A stretch of 64,000 nt of DNA from Candidatus Aminicenantota bacterium (GCA_026393835.1 JAPKZK010000135.1:1-64000); one strand, 5' to 3'. Numbered from the stretch's first letter, positions 9,167-17,934 are shown. Program-made: numbers and translations. The notes: generated by a model not told the origin, from the sequence alone.

Positions 9167-9823
9167 ATGAAGAAAAAAGAACGTGAACATTTAAAAGAAG
9201 ATCCTTTTCAACTCTTTATTGAAAAAACCGTTGAAATACTGCGGAAGTTCAAGAAAGAAATTCTCATCGGTGTGGGTGCGGCGGTAGCTATTTTCCTGGT
9301 CATCCTCCTGGTTAACTTCCTGAGATCAGGCTCCAGATCAACGGAAAACCGCCTCTATTCACAAGCCATTGCGATCCAGGACTCCACAACCCTGACCCTG
9401 GACCAGAAAATCGAGCAATTAAGCCGGCTGGATATTAAGGGCGGTATCTCCGCCGACATTAAAATATTCCTGGCGGCGCTTTATTTTGAAAAAGGAGACC
9501 TGGCAAAGGCCAAAGAAGTCCTGGACAAATTTTCCGGCAGTAAATTTAGAATCATCAACGAAAAGAAAATTCTGCTGGAAGCGGAAATTTTAAACGCTAC
9601 AGGCAAAGGAAAAGAAGCCCTGGATATCCTTTACAAGTTATTTTCAGACCCCAAATCCGAAATCACCAAGGATTTTATCCTTTTAAAAATGGCCCGCTTC
9701 CAGGTAAAAACCGGGCAGGCGGATACGGCAGCGGCAAATCTTAAAAAGCTAAGCGAAGATTACCCTCAATCGGTCTACAGCCAGGAAGCACAAGCGTTGT
9801 TAAGTGAGATCGAGAACAATTGA
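9167..9823 (+). CDS. membrane-anchored TPR protein (YfgM-like)
   Basis: 218 residues: a charged cytoplasmic N-terminus, one membrane span at about 35-55 (ILIGVGAAVAIFLVILLVNF) and an extracytoplasmic helical part with tetratricopeptide character (AALYFEKGDLAKAKEVL, LLKMARFQVKTGQADTAAANL). This layout matches YfgM-type ancillary SecYEG proteins or general TPR adaptors. A strong promoter lies directly upstream, and an aminotransferase gene follows 30 bp downstream. The exact partner is unknown. Confidence 0.65.
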   Translation: MKKKEREHLKEDPFQLFIEKTVEILRKFKKEILIGVGAAVAIFLVILLVNFLRSGSRSTENRLYSQAIAIQDSTTLTLDQKIEQLSRLDIKGGISADIKIFLAALYFEKGDLAKAKEVLDKFSGSKFRIINEKKILLEAEILNATGKGKEALDILYKLFSDPKSEITKDFILLKMARFQVKTGQADTAAANLKKLSEDYPQSVYSQEAQALLSEIENN

Positions 9824-9853
9824 TCGTAATAGTAAAAAGGAATTCAATGTAAA

Positions 9854-10999
9854 ATGAATCGTCCGGAGGGATCTTTAATCAGTTACTTCAGCAACCGGGT
9901 GAAAAAAGAGGGCGGCATTAATCTTGCCCAGGGCACACCCGGTTTTCCTCCCCCTCCCCCTTTGCTGACCCTTTTAAAAAAAATCGCCGGCGATAAACCC
10001 CTGCACCAATACCCCCCGGGTATTGGCGACTTCGACTTACTGGAACTGATCCGGCAAAAATATTCATCCGTGGCGTCGCCCGCCCCTCTCAGCCTGGACA
10101 ACCTCCTGGTAGTCCAGGGGGCCACTGAAGGAATATTCCTTACCTTCTTTTACCTAACCACTTTCCTGGAACGCCCCTTTTCCGCACTCTCTTTTGACCC
10201 GGTGTATGAAAGCTATCCCCAACTGGCGGATATGTTTCGCGTCCCTTTCGAATACATGGATTTCATTGAAAAGGCCGGCGTGTTATCCGTGGATTTTGAT
10301 CGATTGGAAAAGACTATCCTGGAAAAAAAAGTAAAAATCGTATTCATCGCTTCCCCGGGCAACCCGCTGGGGAAAATATGGGACCGGGAGGAACTGACAC
10401 AACTGGTCTCCCTTTCCCGGGCATACGGTTTTTACATCCTTTTCGACGCCGTGTATAAAGATATCTATTTCGCTGAGCCGCCCTTCAATCCCCTCGCCCT
10501 TAACCATGAAAAATTATTTTACATCGACTCCTTTTCCAAAACTCTCAGCATTACCGGCTGGCGGGTAGGTTATATCATCGCAGCGGCGGAACCCATGAAA
10601 AAAATTCGCGGCATCCATGATTACACAGGACTGTGCGCCCCCTCCATCCTCCAGGCGGCGATTGCCCGCTACCTTTCCGATTTCAATTTTGGCCAGGAGT
10701 ATATTGCGACCGTCAAAAAAAAATGTAAGAACTCCTATGCCTATATGAAAAAAGCAATGATACAACTGGGGTTCGACGTAAAAGAGAGCCGGGGCGGGTA
10801 TTTTTTATGGGCAAAATTACCGCCCCCCCGCACCGACGCGTTCACCTTTGCCCTGGCGCTTTACAGCAGCAGCCAGGTGGCCGTGGTCCCCGGCGAAAAC
10901 TTTTCCCGGACCAAAACGGATTACATACGGGTGAATATCGGGACCGGGCTGCCAATAATCCGGGAGGCCGTATTACGAATAAAAGGATTTTTTATTTGA
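9854..10999 (+). CDS. class I/II PLP-dependent aminotransferase
   Basis: 381 residues of the aspartate-aminotransferase fold. The PLP lysine is K229 in SFSKTLSITGWRVGY, with SPGNPLGKIW (PLP asparagine region) and FDAVYKD before it, and a C-terminal arginine in YIRVNIG that would hold the substrate carboxylate. The N-terminus INLAQGTPGFPPPP is typical of the kynurenine/methionine aminotransferase branch. Substrate cannot be fixed from sequence alone. It probably shares a transcript with the upstream TPR gene. Confidence 0.82.
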   Translation: MNRPEGSLISYFSNRVKKEGGINLAQGTPGFPPPPPLLTLLKKIAGDKPLHQYPPGIGDFDLLELIRQKYSSVASPAPLSLDNLLVVQGATEGIFLTFFYLTTFLERPFSALSFDPVYESYPQLADMFRVPFEYMDFIEKAGVLSVDFDRLEKTILEKKVKIVFIASPGNPLGKIWDREELTQLVSLSRAYGFYILFDAVYKDIYFAEPPFNPLALNHEKLFYIDSFSKTLSITGWRVGYIIAAAEPMKKIRGIHDYTGLCAPSILQAAIARYLSDFNFGQEYIATVKKKCKNSYAYMKKAMIQLGFDVKESRGGYFLWAKLPPPRTDAFTFALALYSSSQVAVVPGENFSRTKTDYIRVNIGTGLPIIREAVLRIKGFFI

Positions 11000-11073
11000 C
11001 TTTAGTTTCTTGTTGTGATAAAAACTATTCATGAATTTAAAAATAGAACAAACAGATGTCGAGGAAAAGTGCA

Positions 11074-11508
11074 ATGAGTAAAAAAGAGCATTCACAACCA
11101 TCTGCCGTGTCCAACCCCAAATATCTACAGGGGCAATTGGAAAGCGTCTTACACCGGATCAACCTGGAAGGTGAGTTCAAGGCCTCCATCCTTTCGACCC
11201 TCGAGGGTTTTTCCATCGCCGCCGCCTCATCCCAATTCGATGATGTGGTCATATCGGCGCTTTCTGCTATTGTCCAGGATGCATCCAAGCGGGCGGAAAA
11301 ATATATGGGATTCAAACGAATGGATGAGGTGTCGTTGGTGGATGACGACAAATTCCGACTGGTTTGTAGGGAATTCTTAGTGGAGGATTCTCAATTCATT
11401 CTTACCGTCGTGGTCCCCCCCTACAAAACGTACCGGCGACTCACCAATGAGGCCATCAGGGATATTGAAAAAATAATCCAGGAAAAAAGAAAAAAAATCA
11501 ATGAATAG
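11074..11508 (+). CDS. roadblock/LC7-like domain protein
   Basis: About 144 residues. The core (STLEGFSIAAASSQFDDVVISALSAIVQDASKRAEKYM, then REFLVEDSQFILTVVVPP) has the helix-sheet-helix order of roadblock/LC7 domains, which act as partners or regulators of Ras-like GTPases such as MglA. The start at 11074 has GAGG 9 bases upstream; an ATG at 11056 does not. A second roadblock gene follows 75 bp later. No MglA-type GTPase gene lies nearby. Confidence 0.6.
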   Translation: MSKKEHSQPSAVSNPKYLQGQLESVLHRINLEGEFKASILSTLEGFSIAAASSQFDDVVISALSAIVQDASKRAEKYMGFKRMDEVSLVDDDKFRLVCREFLVEDSQFILTVVVPPYKTYRRLTNEAIRDIEKIIQEKRKKINE

Positions 11509-11583
11509 GTAAATAAAATATGAAATTTAAAAGTAAAATGACGATATACATACTTGACGAGAAAAAACATAGGAGGTATCTAT

Positions 11584-11952
11584 ATGGCAAGCAAGATCGA
11601 TAAGATCATCGAAGTATTAAAGGATCTTGAATCCACGGCCCCGGACATCGAGGCTTCAGCTGTTGTTTCCGATGACGGTTTCATCATTGCATCGGTACTG
11701 CCCACGGACGTCGATGAAGATAGAGTCGGCGCCATGTCGGCTACAATGCTGGCGCTCGGTGAAAGAGCGGCAGGGGAATTGGACAGGGGAGGACTGGACC
11801 AGGTTTTCGTAAAAGGAAGTAACGGCTATGTGATCATGTCGTTTGTGGGAACATCAGCCGTTTTGACCACCATGGCCTCAAAAGACGCCAAACTGGGACT
11901 CGTGTTCCTTGAAATGAAAAGGGCGACTGAAGAACTGCTTAAACACCTTTAA
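11584..11952 (+). CDS. roadblock/LC7 domain protein (MglB-like)
   Basis: 122 residues forming a complete roadblock domain: DIEASAVVSDDGFIIASVLP, then SATMLALGERAAGELDRGGLDQVFVKGSNGYVIMSFVG and AVLTTMASKDAKLGLVFLEMKR. MglB-type roadblock proteins regulate small GTPases. AGGAGG lies 7 bases before the chosen ATG. It is the most canonical of the roadblock copies in this neighbourhood. Confidence 0.85.
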   Translation: MASKIDKIIEVLKDLESTAPDIEASAVVSDDGFIIASVLPTDVDEDRVGAMSATMLALGERAAGELDRGGLDQVFVKGSNGYVIMSFVGTSAVLTTMASKDAKLGLVFLEMKRATEELLKHL

Positions 11953-12043
11953 CACGGGATTTAACGTACACCGGGTATGTGGTAGTCGGCAGTCCATGAG
12001 CTCTCATAAACAACGACCGATGATTAACAATGATGAGTGACGC

Positions 12044-12102
12044 CTGATCGTTACTCGTTACGCGCGACTCGTGACTTCATGCGCGCAACGAGTAACGATC
12101 AG
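12044..12102. repeat. intergenic palindrome, 16-bp perfect arms
   Basis: Arms CTGATCGTTACTCGTT (12044-12059) and its exact reverse complement (12087-12102), with further GCGCG/CGCGC pairing inside. It sits in the 240-bp gap between convergent genes (roadblock ending 11952, V4R ending 12194) and has no T-run, so it is not a simple terminator. No other gene is seen in this gap. Confidence 0.75.
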
Positions 12103-12193
12103 TAATTAGTATGCGAATGCAGCATTATAAAGTATTGCTTCCATAAAAGATTACACTGCTGTGCGGATTCAGTCCTTAATCCACTGACCGGTA

Positions 12194-13081
12194 TTATTTA
12201 TCGATTGCTTGCCATTCAGCTTCCAATTCTTTCCAGTCTAGCGGTGGAGTTCCTTTGTCTTTAATTTTCACGGCAAAGGCGCAATACGCATCTCCTTTTG
12301 CCGAACATTTCACTTCCCTGGCTTCAGCCGCCTGGCCGCCGAGGGCATCGGAAAAAGTGTTCCAGATACCGTTCAAAAGGCCGGCTGTAATGGCACAAAC
12401 CGGTCTTGTGGTAGTGGATTTTTTCCCAACTGTCTCGTAGGAATTCCAGGATTTGACCAGGATCATGGGTTTCCCGTCTTTCCCGTTTTGAGACACGACG
12501 CTTCCCTTTGACCATCCAACCGCGGGGAACATCCGCCGGGCGATTTCATCGAGGGAATTCACTGCGCCCGGCAGGTCTGCCCAACCAAAATATTTGGCAA
12601 ACAGTGCGCCGATGGCCATTCCCGCTTTCTTGCCCATGGCATGAAGAAGGGCAGTCGCCCCCTTTTCGGTCATCATGTCTTCCATGACTTCTTTGAAAGC
12701 CTGGAAGGATTTTACCGTCCAAACGACCATTGGAATATCGGGGAGCAATACGAGGTTCCTGGTTTTCCCATCCCACGGACCATACTCTTTTGGGATATTA
12801 AGCTCTCCTGGTGAGATGGGAAGAATTTGTTCGTCGTTGTACCTTTCAAAAAGCTCCCAGGTTGCTTCGGTATCTTCAGCCAGGGGTTTTCCCAACTTCT
12901 CCAGCAACTTACGCATTGTGATTTTAAAGGTAGATTTGCCCGAGGTTTCTATCATCTCATCGATAAATGCTCCCATGAAATCACGAGAGATGACGAAAAC
13001 CCTCTCCTCTTTGCCATCACCCACAAGGCTTATTGATCCGCTTTCAGGATCCCACTTCATCCTGTTCTCGTTTTGTGACAT
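12194..13081 (-). CDS. V4R (4-vinyl reductase) domain sensor protein
   Basis: 295 residues. The C-terminal part ends with EVKCSAKGDAYCAFAVKIKD, matching the conserved cysteine pair at the end of V4R small-molecule-binding domains; the preceding GLLNGIWNTFSDALGG helix fits the same fold. The N-terminal half may be a second, diverged copy. V4R domains bind hydrophobic ligands or metals/sulfur species and often partner with signalling proteins. A good promoter and AAGGAG precede it. It is divergent from the response regulator gene, which suggests a shared regulatory theme. Confidence 0.65.
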   Translation of the reverse strand: MSQNENRMKWDPESGSISLVGDGKEERVFVISRDFMGAFIDEMIETSGKSTFKITMRKLLEKLGKPLAEDTEATWELFERYNDEQILPISPGELNIPKEYGPWDGKTRNLVLLPDIPMVVWTVKSFQAFKEVMEDMMTEKGATALLHAMGKKAGMAIGALFAKYFGWADLPGAVNSLDEIARRMFPAVGWSKGSVVSQNGKDGKPMILVKSWNSYETVGKKSTTTRPVCAITAGLLNGIWNTFSDALGGQAAEAREVKCSAKGDAYCAFAVKIKDKGTPPLDWKELEAEWQAIDK

Positions 13082-13135
13082 GTAACATCTCCTTTAAAGT
13101 TTTTAAATGATTTACGTTTAACATCTTACTCTTAA

Positions 13136-13164
13136 TATATACCATACCATGGGCTATTTGTAAA
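13136..13164 (-). promoter_or_regulatory. promoter of the V4R gene
   Basis: On the minus strand TTTACA (13164-13159), 17-bp spacer, TATATA (13141-13136), 55 bp upstream of the V4R start codon. Confidence 0.65.
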
Positions 13165-13214
13165 CATGCAAACACGCAAAAAATAATCAAATGTAAAAAA
13201 AATTCAGGAACTAC

Positions 13215-13243
13215 TTGACATTCTTTTTTTCCTGTGGTAATAC
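13215..13243 (+). promoter_or_regulatory. promoter of the response regulator gene
   Basis: TTGACA at 13215-13220, 17-bp spacer, TAATAC at 13238-13243. It is divergent from the V4R promoter, the two -35 boxes being about 50 bp apart. Confidence 0.75.
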
Positions 13244-13303
13244 ATAACTTTGGGTTATGAAAACGAAAAATGAGGTTTTTAGTAAAAAAAAAGGTGAGCA
13301 TTA

Positions 13304-14440
13304 ATGAATAAGCAGACAATATTAATCGTGGAGGACGACAAAAAAGTCGTCGAGTTACTTAAGGAGACCATCGAGGAGATCGGCAACGGCTGCGCTATAA
13401 AAATTGCTTATAACGGCAAAGAAGCAGTTGAAATCTTAGAAAAAGAAAAGATAGAGTTGGCGCTCCTGGATATAAAAATGCCGGTTATGGATGGCGTCCA
13501 GGTTTTAACAGAGCTTCATAACCGAAAAATCTGGCTGCCCATTATTATCCTGACAGCTTACAGCGTCAAGGATATCGAGCATAAACTGCTGGAGTTCGGT
13601 ATCGTCGACTACCTGAGTAAGCCACTGGATATCCCCAAACTCAAGAAAAGAATCAAAGAGTTATTGAAAAACAGGGAACAGAAAGATTCGATCTCAGGAA
13701 TGAGCCTTGCCGCAATACTCCAGGTTCTTGAAATGGAACAGCGCACAGGGGTCATTTCCATAAAAACGGACAAGAAAAGCGGGAGAATTTTCTTTAAAAA
13801 AGGCATGGTGGTAGATATCGATGCCGAAGGACTCTCACCCGAAGAAGCATTGGGCGAACTGCTGGATCAAACCAACAAGGACCAGGCCATCAGCATCGAG
13901 TATTTAGAACATCGCCGAAAGGAAAAAATAAACAAATCCTTAACTGAAATATTACTTGAAGCATCCAGGTTACTGGATGAAGATAAAAAAGAAGGTGCTA
14001 AAAAAGAAAGCAAAGAAGAGGTAATAACTCCCAAAATAGAAAAGCAAAGCGTTGCAAAGGAGGGCAAAATCGACAACCAAAAAATTTCTAATCTCATCGA
14101 TCGGTTAAAAGATGAGCTGGGCGAAGCTCTTATTTCTGCACAGATATGGTCACTCAACGAAGAAGAAGTGTTTGCCGGCTACAATCAGCAAGCGGAAGTA
14201 AGTGAACTTTTTTCCCAAATCACCCTTTACCTTAACGAAGCTTTAAGTACAGCCGAACTCCCTCAATTAGGGAAATATTATGTTTTAAACCTCGAGGGCA
14301 AAAAGATATCGGTTACAATCCCGCAGGGCGAATATTATTGTGGGATGCTGATCGATGCCAAAAAGACACCCCTGGGATTACTGCTAAAAGTAGTTCTTCC
14401 CGGGATCATCGCCTCCTTCGAAGAGGCAATCGCTTCGTAA
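13304..14440 (+). CDS. response regulator: REC-DUF4388-roadblock
   Basis: 378 residues. Residues 1-120 are a receiver domain with acids D11-D12, phospho-acceptor D56 (LLDIKMP) and the SKPL lysine near 109. Residues about 128-215 match the PATAN/DUF4388 domain (LAAILQVLEMEQRTGVISI...GRIFFKKGMVVDID). After a lysine-rich linker, residues about 255-378 closely resemble the small protein encoded directly downstream and are roadblock-like. There is no DNA-binding domain, so output is likely by protein contact, possibly with a GTPase. AAGGTGAG precedes the start and a clear promoter lies upstream. Confidence 0.8.
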   Translation: MNKQTILIVEDDKKVVELLKETIEEIGNGCAIKIAYNGKEAVEILEKEKIELALLDIKMPVMDGVQVLTELHNRKIWLPIIILTAYSVKDIEHKLLEFGIVDYLSKPLDIPKLKKRIKELLKNREQKDSISGMSLAAILQVLEMEQRTGVISIKTDKKSGRIFFKKGMVVDIDAEGLSPEEALGELLDQTNKDQAISIEYLEHRRKEKINKSLTEILLEASRLLDEDKKEGAKKESKEEVITPKIEKQSVAKEGKIDNQKISNLIDRLKDELGEALISAQIWSLNEEEVFAGYNQQAEVSELFSQITLYLNEALSTAELPQLGKYYVLNLEGKKISVTIPQGEYYCGMLIDAKKTPLGLLLKVVLPGIIASFEEAIAS

Positions 14441-14472
14441 GCGCTTACGGGAAAAGGATAAAGGAGGTTACA

Positions 14473-14847
14473 GTGGATTTACAACAAATGAATAAGGTTC
14501 TTCACAACGTGGAAAGAGAATTGGGCAATGCCCTTATCTCCACGGATGTATGGAATATTGCCGATGCAGAGTCCATTGCAGGTTATAATTCCCAGCCTAT
14601 GGCATGTGCTCTGTTCAACCAAATTACCAGTTATATCAACGAAGCGTTAGAGCAGGGGAAATACCCCAAACTCGATAAGTATTATATCCTGGACCTACAG
14701 GATGATAAGATGGTACTGGTTATTCCTTTCGCGGAGTTTATCTGGGAAATGCTTATCGATACGAAGAAAGCGCGGCTGGGAATTCTTTTGAATTCAACGA
14801 TCCCCGGGATCATTCGTTCCTTTGAACAAATGATGGAAGCTGCTTGA
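14473..14847 (+). CDS. roadblock-like protein, paralogue of upstream C-terminus
   Basis: About 124 residues starting at a GTG with AAGGAGG six bases before it; an in-frame ATG follows at 14488 but is too far from that site. The protein aligns along its length with the last 120 residues of the response regulator (ELGNALISTDVWNI versus ELGEALISAQIWSL, both ending PGII.SFE), which shows a local duplication. It likely dimerises with that domain. A weak terminator-like hairpin follows. Confidence 0.72.
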   Translation: MDLQQMNKVLHNVERELGNALISTDVWNIADAESIAGYNSQPMACALFNQITSYINEALEQGKYPKLDKYYILDLQDDKMVLVIPFAEFIWEMLIDTKKARLGILLNSTIPGIIRSFEQMMEAA

Positions 14848-14969
14848 GGCAATAAGGTAAACCAGGAATATCGCTCCGCACAATATCGCATACCGGCAAC
14901 GGTTGCAAGTTAACAGGCACAATGGATGGATTGAAACCTACCGCTAGGTGTTCAATGTGATGAAAACGT

Positions 14970-14996
14970 AAGACCCTGGCGGTGGGTTTTCTTTAA
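14970..14996 (+). terminator. terminator-like hairpin after the roadblock gene
   Basis: AAGACCC (14970-14976) pairs with GGGTTTT (14984-14990), including one G-U, with a 7-nt loop and a T-rich tail. It lies between convergent genes. Confidence 0.45.
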
Positions 14997-15014
14997 TTCT
15001 TCAATTTCTCAATT

Positions 15015-16508
15015 TTAAGTTGAAGCTGCAAGTCCCCGGTTTTTATGTTCAAAAATGAATCGCTTTAAAGCCATGATCCCCAGCTTCTTCTCCAGCACAT
15101 TCAAGAGAATATTGAACTTCCACCATGGTTGTTGAGGGGCAAATATTCGCATAATGGCGGTTGAAATCTTTAAGAGGATCAAGGAGACCCGTTGAAAGTC
15201 TTCAGGAAAAATGAAATTGGGATATTTGAATCCCATCAACCTGTTGAACACTCTTATGGCTTCCAGGCTTATTCCTTTGGGCGAATAAAACACCGGGGTG
15301 AAGAAATTGTCTTTCGAACAATAAGGATTTTCTGAAAGCATGCGCATGGAGAGGGGGGAGTCTTTAAAGACACGGATGGCATTCATCACCACTATCACGT
15401 CCCATTTAGAAGCGACGCGCTGAATCGTCTCCATTGTTTCCTTTAGGGTTTCCTCCGTTTCCCCGGGGCCGCCCGCCATTAAATGCCACATTACCGGGAT
15501 ACCGGCTTTATGAACAATTTCTCCGGTCCGAGCAATATCGTCAACGGTAAAATTCTTTCTCAGGCTCTTTAATACTTTATTGCTCCCGGATTCAGCGCCC
15601 ACCTGGACCTCTTTAAAATTGGCTTCTTTCATTAGTTCCACCAATTCCTCATCCACGGCGCCGGGATTTAATCCCATGATTTGCATATTGAGGTCCATTT
15701 TTTTTGCGTTGATAGCCCTGAGTACGGCCTTTGCATGGTCCAGTGGAATATTGAAGGTACTGTCCGAGAATTCGAAATGATTAATCCCGGTTTCTTTTAC
15801 GACTGATTCGATTTCATCGGCCACCCGTTGGGGGTCATGCAACCTGTAATGATGACCTTCAACTATGTTATAGGTGCAATACGAGCAGGTAAGGGCACAT
15901 CCCCGTTTTGTTTGAATTTGAATAGGGGCCCGATACTTACGGTAAGGCTTTAAGTCGATATAACGGTATTGCCGGGTAAATGGCAACGCATCCATATCGG
16001 TAACGCGCATGGGGTGGTTGTCCTCGATGATATTGCCGTCCTTTCGCCAAATTAGTCCGCCCAATCCCTTCAATGGGAGATTTTTTTCGATTCGTTTGAC
16101 GAATTCCATCATGGCACTCTCACCGTCGCCGCGAATGGCAAACTCAAGATCAAATAGCGATAACATCTCTGCCCCGGCAATACCCACTGCTGGGCCGCCG
16201 ATAACAATCGGACCGGAAAACGCTTTTTTAATTGGACTTATCACTTCATTTTTCAATGTTTGGAGATAGAAAAGCGTCTTGTAACAGACTACGGTATCAA
16301 TGTTCCTGATGCTTACCCCGATAATATCGGGATTAAATTCACTCACTTTTTTCCTTACGTCGCGAGTGCAGTTTTTTGAGAAGCATAAGTCCAGTACACA
16401 GATTTCATGACCGCCCGTTTCCAGGACTGCCGCAACACAGCACATCCCAAATGGCATGGCTGGCACCGGTAATTTGTAACGATTTGAATTAATCATCAAT
16501 ATTTTCAT
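15015..16508 (-). CDS. B12-binding domain radical SAM protein
   Basis: 497 residues. The N-terminal 150 residues have the Rossmann-like cobalamin-binding fold of this class (NPDIIGVSIRN, GPIVIGGPAV), followed by the radical SAM cluster motif CALTCSYC with cysteines at 204, 208 and 211. Class B members perform methylations or rearrangements on unactivated carbons, often in lipid, hopanoid or natural-product pathways. The C-terminal 130 residues are helical and unassigned. AGGGAGG precedes the start; transcription probably begins about 130 bp upstream. It is the last of five leftward genes that include a GlmL-type ATPase. Confidence 0.82.
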   Translation of the reverse strand: MKILMINSNRYKLPVPAMPFGMCCVAAVLETGGHEICVLDLCFSKNCTRDVRKKVSEFNPDIIGVSIRNIDTVVCYKTLFYLQTLKNEVISPIKKAFSGPIVIGGPAVGIAGAEMLSLFDLEFAIRGDGESAMMEFVKRIEKNLPLKGLGGLIWRKDGNIIEDNHPMRVTDMDALPFTRQYRYIDLKPYRKYRAPIQIQTKRGCALTCSYCTYNIVEGHHYRLHDPQRVADEIESVVKETGINHFEFSDSTFNIPLDHAKAVLRAINAKKMDLNMQIMGLNPGAVDEELVELMKEANFKEVQVGAESGSNKVLKSLRKNFTVDDIARTGEIVHKAGIPVMWHLMAGGPGETEETLKETMETIQRVASKWDVIVVMNAIRVFKDSPLSMRMLSENPYCSKDNFFTPVFYSPKGISLEAIRVFNRLMGFKYPNFIFPEDFQRVSLILLKISTAIMRIFAPQQPWWKFNILLNVLEKKLGIMALKRFIFEHKNRGLAAST

Positions 16509-16647
16509 ATTATCCTCCCTTAATTTTTTTTATCAGCTTTATTTTTATACATTTTAATTACAACATATCTTCACCTTTTTTTACAATCACCTTCCGGCGC
16601 AACTTACCCCTCCAACTAAGTTTTGCCCCGAATAGTCAAACCATCAA

Positions 16648-16676
16648 TATATAGTATAAACATCCTCTTTTGTCAA
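16648..16676 (-). promoter_or_regulatory. promoter for the radical SAM gene
   Basis: Minus-strand TTGACA (16676-16671), 17-bp spacer, TATATA (16653-16648). This predicts a 5' leader of about 130 nt before the start at 16508; no known riboswitch motif was recognised in it. Confidence 0.75.
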
Positions 16677-16801
16677 CTTTATTTTATTTTCATTTATTTA
16701 GGGAGCCCAGGTAATTTTCGCTGTAGTAAAGACTTCATCGTATACGGAAACCATAGCCTGGCTATAGGTTATCCGAAAAGGTATTACGCACGGCGTAAAT
16801 T

Positions 16802-16832
16802 GGTAGAGAACAGGCAGTGCCTGTTCCCTACC
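16802..16832. repeat. short palindrome of the GAACAGGC family
   Basis: GGTAGAGAACAGGCA (16802-16816) faces its near-perfect reverse complement (16818-16832, one mismatch) with a single-base centre. Related GAACAGGC/GCCTGTTC elements occur at 23158-23176, 33783 and 36400. It lies in the 360-bp gap 16509-16872, which otherwise holds only the promoter above. Confidence 0.65.
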
Positions 16833-16872
16833 CAACGCTTCACCAACAATCTACGTACAACTTGCATATTAA

Positions 16873-17268
16873 TTAATCTTTTTCATCAAGCCATTTCTCA
16901 GCTTTGTTTCTCTCGCTAAAAACTTTAATATTCATACCTGATAATTTTGTAACCACCAGCAGGGTCATTTTTTGTAATATAGCCTTCGAGGGAACAACAA
17001 CAGCCGTTTTGTTCACTCCCCCATTAATAAAATCTTGCTGAGATTCTTTCAGCATTTTTGTAATGGCTAGTTTTGGGGGTTTGGTCTTTTCGGTTATCGA
17101 AGCCATTAATGAATAGCCCGGGGTAACTTTTTTTAAGGCTTCCCTCACATGTTTGTTATAGTTAGGGAGTTTCGCCGGGTCCTGGCATTCACCAAAGTCC
17201 AAAATAATACGGTTTTTTTCAGTTTCAATACAAAGCTCATATTGATCTTTTTCTTCAAAAACTTTCAT
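16873..17268 (-). CDS. STAS/SpoIIAA-like protein, paralogue B
   Basis: 131 residues with the alternating sheet-helix pattern of STAS-like proteins, ending in an FSERNKAEKWLDE helix similar to the SpoIIAA-like family ending (F...AlaWL). It is clearly paralogous to the next gene upstream (both have YxKHV/YTEHV, GVNKTAV/GVTKTAV, LQKMTLLVV/LQKMSLMVV). AGGAGG precedes the start. Function is unknown; such domains often serve as protein-interaction or lipid-binding modules. Confidence 0.55.
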   Translation of the reverse strand: MKVFEEKDQYELCIETEKNRIILDFGECQDPAKLPNYNKHVREALKKVTPGYSLMASITEKTKPPKLAITKMLKESQQDFINGGVNKTAVVVPSKAILQKMTLLVVTKLSGMNIKVFSERNKAEKWLDEKD

Positions 17269-17444
17269 TTTTCCTCCTTCCTAGTATATCTTTATATTTA
17301 AATTCAATGCTTAATAATTGGATGCTTCCCGATAAGCAGTCATTCTCCTATGACGCCGATAAACCATTCGAGCGAACTACAGGATATGACTTGCCACTAC
17401 GCCATCAAACCACAGTTTATCGCATATGCTAGAACAATCCGAGT

Positions 17445-17843
17445 TTATTTTTCCTCCAGCCATACCAGGGCTTCTTCTGTGTTTCCAAACGTTTTTACTT
17501 CCATCCCCGACAATCTTCCCACCACCATCAGGCTCATTTTTTGCAGCATTTTACCTTTGGGCAAATAGACGGCGGTTTTGGTCACGCCGGCGTCTTTCAT
17601 AATTTGTTGGCCTTTTTTATGAACCGAGGTAACCTTTAAACTGGGTGGTTTTTCATCCAGTATTTCAGCATAGATCGTATATCCCTGCTTCAACATACCG
17701 ACCGCTTTTGCAACGTGTTCGGTATATTTGGGAACGTCATCGGGGGAATCCCAATGGCCTACAAAATACAGGTTGAGGCGGTTCTTTTCAATATCCGCCG
17801 CCATCCAGTAACGATCTTTTTCTTCGAATTTTGTCTCTGACAT
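17445..17843 (-). CDS. STAS/SpoIIAA-like protein, paralogue A
   Basis: 132 residues, same fold and conserved positions as the neighbouring paralogue (FVGHWDSPDDVPKYTEHV; GVTKTAVYLPKGKMLQKM; final TEEALVWLEEK). TGAGGAG precedes the start. Together with the paralogue it forms a tandem duplication separated by 176 bp in which no other gene is seen. The pair sits directly after a flavoprotein gene, suggesting accessory roles for that enzyme or its substrate (inference). Confidence 0.55.
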   Translation of the reverse strand: MSETKFEEKDRYWMAADIEKNRLNLYFVGHWDSPDDVPKYTEHVAKAVGMLKQGYTIYAEILDEKPPSLKVTSVHKKGQQIMKDAGVTKTAVYLPKGKMLQKMSLMVVGRLSGMEVKTFGNTEEALVWLEEK

Positions 17844-17902
17844 TCTTTCTCCTCATATTTATTATAATATTCGTAAAACATTCTTAGCATACCTCATTCT
17901 TA

Positions 17903-17934
17903 TTACGGGTTACGGGTTAACCCGTAACCCGTAA
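17903..17934. repeat. perfect 32-bp palindrome built of TTACGGG units
   Basis: TTACGGGTTACGGGTT followed at once by its exact reverse complement, with no loop; one more half-unit continues to about 17940. It lies between the stop of the flavoprotein gene and the start of the STAS-like gene. Not followed by a T-run. Confidence 0.8.

Noticed and set aside
16509..16648. Cobalamin riboswitch ahead of the B12 radical SAM gene
   Set aside because: The leader lacks a recognisable B12-box or multi-stem structure.
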